A stretch of 23,037 bases of DNA from Bacteroidetes bacterium 4572_114 (GTDB lineage: Bacteria; Bacteroidota; Bacteroidia; Bacteroidales; 4484-276): NCBI GenBank assembly GCA_002254335.1, contig NIVA01000076.1, positions 1-23,037 on the forward strand, in the 5' to 3' direction. The notes beneath the pieces are model-generated. The model did no database searches. It was not told where the DNA came from and saw nothing but the letters and a program-made list of their open reading frames with translations. Positions 15,253 through 21,421 of the stretch are shown one piece after another (the stretch's first letter is position 1; every line of letters starts with the position of its first letter). The translations under genes and the position numbers were made by a program.

Positions 15253-15359
15253 GGCCATGCTTAGTGCGGGATTTCGAAGCGATTATCTTTCAATTAACTA
15301 CGATTTATATTGCTTGCACAATCTCTCAATTTACGATGAAACCGGCAATAAGTATAGCC
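15253..15359. repeat. Imperfect inverted repeat between small genes
   Basis: The left arm GGCCATGCTTAGTGCGGG (15253-15270) and right arm CCGGCAATAAGTATAGCC (15342-15359) are inverted repeats with 14 of 18 positions matching. Partial pairing continues inward (TTTC and CGAT/ATCG patches). Total length is 107 bp. It fills the gap between the DUF2442 gene and the 199-aa hypothetical gene. The size and the imperfect, bulged stem recall integron attC sites, but the outer ends do not form the paired RYYYAAC/GTTRRRY core, so the identity is open. Confidence 0.5.
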
Positions 15360-15374
15360 TTTGTTAAAGGGCGT

Positions 15375-15617
15375 TTATATTTGTCCTTCATGCAAGTCCC
15401 AAATTGGAAAACACATTTCATAGTCATTCCAAACAATATCCCCATATTCAATTGAATAAGACTGAAACAATTGTTTGTCCTGGTACTTTTTCGTCATTGG
15501 GTTTTTAGCTTTTTTTAGAAATTCCCCAAAATCAATGGTCTTTTCAATACCATCAGAAAATTGAAAATTAATTCGGTATTCCCCTAAATAATTTGCTTTT
15601 TGAATTGATACTATCAT
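15375..15617 (-). CDS. DUF2442 domain protein
   Basis: An 80-residue protein that matches the DUF2442 pattern from start to end: IQKANYLGEYRINFQFSDG, then KTIDFGEFLKKAKNP, then YSIEYGDIVWNDYEMCFP and a final WDLHEGQI. DUF2442 proteins are small and uncharacterised. They are commonly encoded directly beside DUF4160 proteins in a two-gene unit that resembles a toxin-antitoxin arrangement, though the biochemistry is not established. Here the upstream partner is present only as a damaged remnant that ends 4 bp before this start. The gene itself is intact. Confidence 0.85.
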   Translation of the reverse strand: MIVSIQKANYLGEYRINFQFSDGIEKTIDFGEFLKKAKNPMTKKYQDKQLFQSYSIEYGDIVWNDYEMCFPIWDLHEGQI

Positions 15618-15621
15618 TGTC

Positions 15622-15914
15622 CTATATTTTTTTCGTTATTCTTTCTGTCGCAATTTCTTTATTGAAAACAAAAAAGTCCACCCATTTCCGAATAATATCA
15701 TCTCTATAATACTCAACAAGTTTTTTGAAGTTTTTTGAATTTTGTGCGTCAAGAGGTTCTTTCCCTGAAACGGTTTTTATTGCGACTTCCACAAATTTTC
15801 CATTTTCTTATATTATTTCAGCTTTACTTTCTTTTCCCTGATATTTACAATGTACATGAATTACGGGAGATAGAATAAAACAATTAATCCAAAATATTCA
15901 TAAAGTTTAGGCAT
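15622..15914 (-). pseudogene. Decayed DUF4160 gene (partner of DUF2442)
   Basis: Reading from the ATG at 15914 gives MPKLYEYFGLIVLFY, the typical DUF4160 N-terminus. At about 15865-15870 the frame is lost and roughly 10-13 bases appear to be missing. The next frame continues with IHVHCKYQGKESKAEII, an in-frame TAA (15808-15810), and ENGKFVEVAIKTVSGKEPL, then FKKLVEYYRDDIIRKWVDFF to a stop at 15622. Together these cover a whole DUF4160 domain, including the HVH segment. With both a frameshift and a stop, it cannot make a full-length protein. The spacing to the DUF2442 start (4 bp between the genes) shows that they were one unit. Confidence 0.85.
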
Positions 15915-16246
15915 CTCTCTTTTTTTAGCAAATTTACAAAATTGTTTTGATTGTTTTTTAAAGTAATAATTGTTCAGTCAGGCTTATCATTCTGTTTTTT
16001 TTAATGCCCAATAACTTGTCTTTATAGCGAAGTTTTGGCTAAACAAGGGGCTACACTTGTGCCACCGCCCCAATAACCGGGGTTGTAGCGACACGTGGCC
16101 GGACGGGTCTGCCTACTAAAGTTGTACGGCCTGTCCGCAATTTCGCAATAGCAATCGGACGGACGGACAAGATCGGCATCCATTTCCTAATTTCCTAAGC
16201 GACTTTGAGTCGCTAAGGAAATAATACCAACATCCGTCCCAACCAC
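15915..16246. other. Gene-free stretch with a GC-rich block
   Basis: AT-rich to about 16030, then a distinctly GC-rich block (about 16040-16185). The block has several small inverted repeats, such as GGACGGGTC with CCTGTCC, and a GGACGGACGGAC triplet at about 16157-16168. The phrase CCCAATAAC occurs twice (about 16007 and 16072). No open frame looks like a protein. The block may be a remnant of a mobile or recombined segment. Confidence 0.5.
16192..16220. terminator. Hairpin downstream of the MORN-repeat gene
   Basis: TTCCTAAGCGACT (16192-16204), loop TTG, AGTCGCTAAGGAA (16208-16220): a 13-bp stem with one mismatch, 27 bp past the stop of the gene at 16247. No U-run follows on the minus strand, so this is at best a weak or factor-assisted terminator. 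It could equally be a dispersed palindrome. Confidence 0.4.
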
Positions 16247-17011
16247 CTACTTCTCTTCGCCCTTCTTATACTTTTTCTCGCTTACAATATTCCCTTCCTC
16301 ATCAAACTCCTTCCAAATACCATCTTTGAGGTTTTTCTTAAAAAATCCGGACATCTTAACATTTCCATCCTGAAAATACTCAAAGTATTCGCCTTCACGT
16401 ACATTGTCCTTGTAATACTCTTCCGATAGCAGGGAGCCATCCTCATAAAATGTTTTTTGCACACCATCAAACTTTCCGTTAAAATAAGTGTATTCGGCAA
16501 TTACTTTACCTGCCTGGTTAAACCACTTTGAGTGCCCCGACTTCACGCCATCAATGTAAAATGATTCTTCCTGAGGTTTTCCTGAACTATAAAAAGCCCT
16601 TCGCAAGCCGTCCAGTTTTCCGTTTTTATAATTTTCTTCAAGGATGACCCTCGACCCCCGCTCGTAGGCCTTTTTCCTTCCGTGTAGCATATCGTCTTTG
16701 TAATTGCTCTCGGAAATAAGGTAGCCTTTTTTATCTATCTCAATTACTATTCCTTCCAGTTTTCCATCTTTATAGGTTTTTGCAAAATGGATGATGTTGT
16801 TGGGGTGATAAGTGGTCCACGACCCGTCTTTATTGTCGTCAACATACACACCATAGGATTTGGCCCGTTGTTTTTCTTCGACCCAAACACCCTGTTTTTT
16901 ACCATTTTCATCCGTATAGTTGGTATCTGCTTTGGCTGTAACTTCAACTTGTGCAACTCCTGTTGACATAAAAAATAATGCAATTGCGAGGACTGAAAAA
17001 AATGTTTTCAT
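16247..17011 (-). CDS. Exported MORN_2/YwqK-like repeat protein
   Basis: A 254-residue protein with an N-terminal signal peptide (MKTFFSVLAIALFFMSTGVA) followed by about nine repeats of 22-24 residues. Each repeat has the pattern ENYKNGKLDGLRRAFYSSGK or YFNGKFDGVQKTFYEDGS, that is the x-Y-x-x-G-x-x-x-G-x-x-x-x-(F/Y)-x-x-x-G signature of MORN variant (MORN_2) repeats. Such proteins are often annotated as YwqK-family antitoxin-like proteins, but that name is not supported by function for exported Bacteroidota members. The repeats form beta hairpins and probably a rigid surface or periplasmic scaffold. No T9SS tail is seen; the protein ends in a lysine-rich KKYKKGEEK. It appears monocistronic. 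Confidence 0.85.
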   Translation of the reverse strand: MKTFFSVLAIALFFMSTGVAQVEVTAKADTNYTDENGKKQGVWVEEKQRAKSYGVYVDDNKDGSWTTYHPNNIIHFAKTYKDGKLEGIVIEIDKKGYLISESNYKDDMLHGRKKAYERGSRVILEENYKNGKLDGLRRAFYSSGKPQEESFYIDGVKSGHSKWFNQAGKVIAEYTYFNGKFDGVQKTFYEDGSLLSEEYYKDNVREGEYFEYFQDGNVKMSGFFKKNLKDGIWKEFDEEGNIVSEKKYKKGEEK

Positions 17012-17263
17012 GATAAATTTGATTTAGTTTAATTTTGATTTGAAGCAAAATTAATAACATCCGGTAAGATAGCAAACTTAAAGAAAGAAAAGGGTACATT
17101 ACAGCTGGGATTATCTAATGGAAACATTTTATTATGCATGGAATTCTCAACATTGGTTAGCAACAGTTATACATTGGCAACTACATCTTAGATAGCAGTA
17201 ACGATCCCTGGCTATTGTTAAACCCTGCGGGTAGGGTGTTAAAAATCTGATTGTCAGTTTTAA

Positions 17264-17295
17264 AAACTCATCCCGAAAGCTTTCGGGATGAGTTT
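17264..17295. repeat. Perfect 32-bp palindrome
   Basis: AAACTCATCCCGAAAG and CTTTCGGGATGAGTTT are exact reverse complements with no loop. The core CCGAAAGCTTTCGG also occurs at 9148-9161 next to the dcw cluster, so the core belongs to a dispersed family. A bidirectional transcript end is one possible role, since the arms end in A/T runs. Confidence 0.7.
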
Positions 17296-17328
17296 AGGTA
17301 TTGTAGTTGTGGTGATTACAGGAGATAC

Positions 17329-17355
17329 TCAACAATCCCGTACGTACGGGGTTGA
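17329..17355. repeat. Imperfect palindrome around CCCGTACGTACGGG
   Basis: The 14-bp core at 17337-17350 is a perfect palindrome. It is extended by CTCAAC on the left and GTTGAG on the right with a small asymmetric bulge. It lies 34 bp past the 32-bp palindrome. Confidence 0.6.
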
Positions 17356-17506
17356 GCTAACTGGTATTGATTTCGTATGATGAGTTGTTCTATTGTAGCT
17401 AAACCCGTACCGGGTTGCAAACACAATGATTTGAAATCAACAAAAGAATGAATTAAGAGATTGTTGAAAAACGTGCCAGGGGCACTCCTATGGAGGGACT
17501 AAAAAG

Positions 17507-17517
17507 CTGTCTGACAG
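17507..17517. repeat. Solitary CTGTCTGACAG palindrome
   Basis: The 11-bp unit that bounds the 80-bp element occurs alone here, 58 bp before the intact copy. It has the same flank (CTAAAAAG before, TTG after). It suggests a third, partial element end, or an independent binding site. Confidence 0.6.
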
Positions 17518-17575
17518 TTGACCATTAAACAACAAACTGAATCTAAAATATCATGTATGAGTCCGGTCTAAAAAG

Positions 17576-17655
17576 CTGTCAGACAGTTGTCTTCTATATT
17601 ACACACAGAAGCTAAAGTATTATATGTCTGACTTTTAATCTAAACTGTCTGACAG
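17576..17655. repeat. Dispersed ~80-bp element with CTGTC-N-GACAG ends, copy 2
   Basis: Bounded by CTGTCAGACAG (17576-17586) and CTGTCTGACAG (17645-17655). The interior aligns with the copy at 707-784 in the same orientation, with a few substitutions and two extra bases (ACACACAG versus ACACAG). The left flank (GTCTAAAAAG) also resembles the copy-1 flank (TTCTAAAAAA). Confidence 0.8.
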
Positions 17656-17817
17656 CAATATTTCCAAATGCTTGCTAAGTCCGGTAAAAAAGGTCAAAAT
17701 TCACAAAAAAGACCATCTAAGTCAGGGCTTGAATTTTTAACAGACTGATTGTCTGATATAATATTTATAGCGGTTTATAAACATATTCAAACCCTGACTT
17801 TTTAAACTATAAAAATC

Positions 17818-18801
17818 CTATTTCAGCACAAGCTTTTTAACCATCACATTGTTGCCACTAGTTGCTTTAACAAAATAGACCCCTTTTTGTAAATATGTCA
17901 GGTCGAGGGTTATTTTGCCCCCAATCTTTTGTATTAAAACAACAGTGCCTTTTGCATCGGTAATCCTTACCAGGTAATTGGCAGTTTCATTGGTTTCGAT
18001 AGTTAATAAACCTGTGGATGGATTTGGATAGATGGTGAACAGGTTTCCTGAAATATCCCCCACACCCAGGCTACCAACCTTTAATGCGGTTATGGCCGAC
18101 ATACCATCAGCATTGAACACACCCTGGTTGGGCAGGTTGCCATCAAATTCAGGGGAAAGCAACATCTCTTCTTTCGTACCGGGGTCCCATGCACGGAAAT
18201 AAATATAATCTCCGGGTACCATTCCATCGGTTGATTTGGTAGTATTGTCATCGCCAAACACTGTGATATGGCAGGCTTTGGCAGGGGATGCCCCAACACA
18301 GTCGCCATTGGAGCTGAAAGCCCCCAAAACCATATTTTCGGTTATCCCGGCCTTTTCAAGTACTTCCTTTGGAAAAGCAACCACATGCGAAGTTGCGGTA
18401 TTTGTAGGCCGGCCCCAGATTTCAGGAACCCTGAATTCATCAAATTCTTTTGTCTTTTCACCTTCCCAGCACGGGTTAAAAGAAAAGTCTTCATTTGCCC
18501 ATTCCGATTTGATAAAATATGATTTGCCCCTTTCAAGCACTTCGATGGTATTGATATTATAATCGGGCCATAAAACCTTCCAACCGGCAGCTTCTTTGAT
18601 GATTTCGCTGGAATAAAGCATCCAGTCGAAAAATTGCTGTGCATCAATGTCGCAAGTCCCGGGAACGGAAAACAGCCCCCAACCAGCGGGAAAAGTAAAA
18701 CCGTACCAAAAACATTCGAGGGACGTCCCTTCAAGTTCGAGTGTAAAAGGATTTTCTGCCTTGATCAAATACCCATCAAATACTTCCCACCGGCCGGAAC
18801 A
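17818..18801 (-). CDS. T9SS-sorted exported protein, C-terminal fragment
   Basis: Ends with a type A Por/T9SS C-terminal sorting domain of about 75 residues: LFTIYPNPSTGLLTIETNE, then VRITDAKGTVVL and the final YLQKGVYFVKATSGNNVMVK. This predicts export by signal peptide plus the type IX system and attachment to or release from the surface. Before it is a domain with FTFPAGWGLFSVPGT and NTIEVLERGKSYFIKSEW, a repeat-type segment common in T9SS cargo. The frame is open back to 18801 (GRWEVFDGYLIKAENPFTLE) without an ATG; a TTG at 18768 is not a convincing start. It is read as the 3' part of the gene whose 5' part stops at 18765. Alone, this fragment has no signal peptide. Confidence 0.85.
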   Translation of the reverse strand, partial: CSGRWEVFDGYLIKAENPFTLELEGTSLECFWYGFTFPAGWGLFSVPGTCDIDAQQFFDWMLYSSEIIKEAAGWKVLWPDYNINTIEVLERGKSYFIKSEWANEDFSFNPCWEGEKTKEFDEFRVPEIWGRPTNTATSHVVAFPKEVLEKAGITENMVLGAFSSNGDCVGASPAKACHITVFGDDNTTKSTDGMVPGDYIYFRAWDPGTKEEMLLSPEFDGNLPNQGVFNADGMSAITALKVGSLGVGDISGNLFTIYPNPSTGLLTIETNETANYLVRITDAKGTVVLIQKIGGKITLDLTYLQKGVYFVKATSGNNVMVKKLVLK

Positions 18802-19229
18802 TCAATGGTTTGTACATGAGGGCCAATATTAAAATAGCCATCCTGTGGCAGTGCATAATAATTTTCGTGCCCATAACTATCCTTGGCAATAATATAAAGT
18901 TTCGCAAATGCCGTGGGCGGTACTTCGGGAATGGTAATATATACCGGGCCGGGGTAATCCAAAGGCCCTAAAACCTGAATATCAGCTTTTTCTTCCAGGC
19001 TGATGCCCAGTTCAACAGTTGTCAGATTGGCTTCAGAAATGAAATATTCAAGGTATATCTCCTGTCCCGGCAGATAATAGTTACCTTGCTCGATGCACGA
19101 GCAATATACATGAGGCACAAAGGTATCTACATCAAAAGTATTGGACTTTGCCGAAAAATACTGGCCATTTACGGTTGCAAACGACAACATTGCAATCAAT
19201 AAAATAATATGTCTTTTAATTTTTCTCAT
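18765..19229 (-). CDS. T9SS-sorted exported protein, N-terminal fragment
   Basis: Starts at ATG 19229 with a signal peptide (MRKIKRHIILLIAMLSFATVNGQ), 11 bp after the stop of the Fib_succ_major gene. It then has a beta-rich domain (PGQEIYLEYFISEANLTTVEL and VYITIPEVPPTAFAKLYIIA). It ends IDVPAGGKYLMGI at a stop that overlaps the C-terminal fragment. IDVPAG is the usual opening of the PAGW domain seen later in the other fragment, so a first copy of that domain seems to have been lost at about 18791-18797, together with the frame. No function can be assigned beyond an exported, adhesin-like or scaffold-like surface protein. Confidence 0.75.
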   Translation of the reverse strand: MRKIKRHIILLIAMLSFATVNGQYFSAKSNTFDVDTFVPHVYCSCIEQGNYYLPGQEIYLEYFISEANLTTVELGISLEEKADIQVLGPLDYPGPVYITIPEVPPTAFAKLYIIAKDSYGHENYYALPQDGYFNIGPHVQTIDVPAGGKYLMGI

Positions 19230-19240
19230 TATAACCTCCA

Positions 19241-21151
19241 TTATTTTAAGTTTGGATAATGTACACACCTCACACTGTATTCGTCGTACCATGATGATAC
19301 ATAAGACCTGCCAACACGGGCTTCATCATTACCGAGGTACCAGTAGTCCCTGAATGATGAAGAGTAATGTGTGGAAGTCCAAAACCGTGCTGATTCTTTT
19401 AACTCGTGGAACCCAAAATTAGAATAGTATTTAGTGGCCCAACCGGCCCCAAATGCCGTAAAGCCACTTAAATTGGATGCCCCGGTATTTGGATCAAGCC
19501 AATGACCGATACCTGGTTCTTTGAGCTTTCCCCCGGCATCTGTACCTGTCCAACCGTGTGCCCCGCAATCAACAGTGCCATCAATAGATGAAACAAGGTT
19601 GCACCAGGCATTGTCGGTTGGGATAAACCAACCAACCGGGCAGATGCCCCGCCTGTAATCACCGGTGTAATCTTGCTGTACGGCTTCGCTCCAATTATAA
19701 AAAGCGCCGTACTCTTCGCAATTTGCCGGGTCATCGTCATAACAGGATTTCTCGATGCTACCGGTGGTTGTATAATTCCCAATCGGTGTTTGTTCGCCAA
19801 TATCCATGTTCTTTGCCATCCAGCAGAAATCGCCGACCTGTACCGTGGGATAAACTTTACCATTGCGATGGTCAACAAAATCATCCCCACAATTGAAAGT
19901 GGCAAATCCAATAAGGCACTGGTCAGCAGAGATTGTACATTCGTTGGATATTTGCCATTCGAGGGTGTAGGTTTCGCCCGGATAACCATAGAAAGCCGAA
20001 TTGTGGTCCCATTCATCTGCAAACACACCTTGCTTCTCGGCCGGATTGTCGCTTACGATTACCCATCTCCCGATCCCATAAGCCGGGGCATTTGCGGCAA
20101 GGGCAACATAATTTCCTTCAACATCAAGTTGGTCAGGCCCTGCATTGGAAGTTGAGGGCTGAGTACTGCAATCTTTCATGCACCTCACGCTGCCAAAAGG
20201 AAATGGTTCGGCAGCTAAATCGATCAATGCGGCCGATGTATTGTTATGATATAATGCGAAGGCCGGCTTATTGGGCCCTGCCGTCATGCTTGACGTCCAC
20301 ATATAGGTTAAATTTTCCAGTTCAATACAGGCATCGCCCCCAATCCCGGCAGAATTATATCCGGTACCTGCGCCCCTGGCCGAAAAGAAGCTGGTATTGG
20401 TTGCCCCCGTGTTGGGCGGGTTCCAGAAATCCACATCCTTCAACCCACCACCGGCAACGGCAGGCCCTCCAAACAGATCAACCAAAATGTCGAATTCGTA
20501 ATTTGTGGGGATATGATATCCCTGGGGACAAATACCCTGCGATCCTGGCAAACCCTGTCCGTAAAACATGGCTTCCCACCAGTGGTACAGTCCACCGTAA
20601 GTTTCACAATTTTCGGGATCGTTGTCGTAACAGTACTTTTCGATGTCGCCACCCTGCCAGGGCAAAACCTCATAGTCGATCTGGGTGCCGGCATCCAGGT
20701 TTTCCTTTAGCCAGCACTGTCCGCCAATTTGAATAGTATTGTAGTTTTTCCCAAGATAGGAAACGAATTCCTGCCCGGGGCAGGGATCTCCCATCGGAAA
20801 ATAAACCCTTACTTCGATTTGCGTTTTCGACCATTCCATTTCGGGTTTATGCATTCCGATGTTGTACTCAAAATATTTATTGTCGCCAGGCAAAATTCCA
20901 GGCCCAAAGTCACCGGTACACCATTCTTCATCTATTGTACCTACATGGGAATTATTATGGAACAATTCTGCCGAGACGATGTAATTATCGCTAAACCCCG
21001 CCAGGTTGTAATAAACGTCGATGATATCGGAACCATCGACCCGTTGCTCGGCCAAAACGTTGGTAACCCGTCCACGTGTTTGTGCCATGCCCTGATAACC
21101 GAAAAGCAAGAGCAACACCATTAAAAACTTTAATTTGTTAAAATGTTTCAT
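19241..21151 (-). CDS. Exported protein with two Fib_succ_major paralogous domains
   Basis: From the ATG at 21151 the protein has 636 residues and begins with a signal peptide (KHFNKLKFLMVLLLLFGYQGMA). An N-terminal beta domain follows (VLAEQRVDGSDIIDVYYNLAG). Then come two Fibrobacter succinogenes major paralogous domains. Each has a (Y/V)NTIQIGGQCWLKENLD- or VQVGDFCWMAKNMD-type opening, a DNDPENCETYGGLYHWWEA or DDDPANCEEYGAFYNWSEA centre, a GICPxGxxIPT motif and a C-terminal SVRC. They are separated by an Ig-like linker (SNAGPDQLDVEGNYVALAA). These domains occur in surface lipoproteins and secreted proteins of Bacteroidota and Fibrobacteres, with unknown function. The frame runs 48 codons further up, but that part has no protein-like character. 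No sorting tail is present. It forms a likely operon with the T9SS gene. Confidence 0.88.
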   Translation of the reverse strand: MKHFNKLKFLMVLLLLFGYQGMAQTRGRVTNVLAEQRVDGSDIIDVYYNLAGFSDNYIVSAELFHNNSHVGTIDEEWCTGDFGPGILPGDNKYFEYNIGMHKPEMEWSKTQIEVRVYFPMGDPCPGQEFVSYLGKNYNTIQIGGQCWLKENLDAGTQIDYEVLPWQGGDIEKYCYDNDPENCETYGGLYHWWEAMFYGQGLPGSQGICPQGYHIPTNYEFDILVDLFGGPAVAGGGLKDVDFWNPPNTGATNTSFFSARGAGTGYNSAGIGGDACIELENLTYMWTSSMTAGPNKPAFALYHNNTSAALIDLAAEPFPFGSVRCMKDCSTQPSTSNAGPDQLDVEGNYVALAANAPAYGIGRWVIVSDNPAEKQGVFADEWDHNSAFYGYPGETYTLEWQISNECTISADQCLIGFATFNCGDDFVDHRNGKVYPTVQVGDFCWMAKNMDIGEQTPIGNYTTTGSIEKSCYDDDPANCEEYGAFYNWSEAVQQDYTGDYRRGICPVGWFIPTDNAWCNLVSSIDGTVDCGAHGWTGTDAGGKLKEPGIGHWLDPNTGASNLSGFTAFGAGWATKYYSNFGFHELKESARFWTSTHYSSSFRDYWYLGNDEARVGRSYVSSWYDEYSVRCVHYPNLK

Positions 21152-21421
21152 ATTTACTGAATTTAGATGAATAAATAAAAACTGAATTTTAATCACGAAA
21201 ACTTTCGGGGCAAATGTCAGCTCAAAACAAAATTTCACCTTTCGGCAAAGCGACAAATGATTTTTAAAAAGCGACATTCCCTTCGTTTTCATCAAATTTT
21301 AGTAAAAAAACACTGCTACACGATGAAATATTTAGCTCTTTTTGCTTCGATCAGCCTCAAACCACCAACAATTTGTATATTGCGCACCTGTTTTGCAACA
21401 CATATCCAAAAACAAAACCTG
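21152..21421. promoter_or_regulatory. Divergent promoter region
   Basis: This 270-bp gap separates two diverging genes, so it must hold promoters for both. It is AT-rich. The minus strand has GACATTTG at about 21217-21210, one base off the TAnnTTTG consensus, and the plus strand has a TTTGTATATTG stretch at about 21373. Neither is strong enough for a firm call. Confidence 0.4.

Larger units (their letters stand above)
17012..17817. other. Palindrome-rich intergenic region (~800 bp)
   Basis: No gene is supportable here. Going up in coordinate, the region holds a 32-bp perfect palindrome (17264-17295), a second palindrome around CCCGTACGTACGGG (17337-17350), a small AACCCG-TAC-CGGGTT hairpin (17402-17416), a GTGCC-AGG-GGCAC hairpin (17473-17485), a solitary CTGTCTGACAG (17507-17517) and the 80-bp repeat (17576-17655). 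It is a cluster of different repeat families between two exported-protein genes. Confidence 0.7.

Noticed and set aside
15249..15366. A canonical integron attC site
   Set aside because: GTTGGGC and GTTAAAG occur at the edges, but they do not form the required RYYYAAC...GTTRRRY pair in the right orientation.
17264..17655. A CRISPR array in the palindrome cluster
   Set aside because: The repeats differ from one another and are irregularly spaced, and no cas genes are present.
19933..20736. Plus-strand 267-codon frame as a gene
   Set aside because: It lies fully antisense to the well-supported Fib_succ_major gene, and its Arg/His/Pro/Ser-rich composition is not protein-like.
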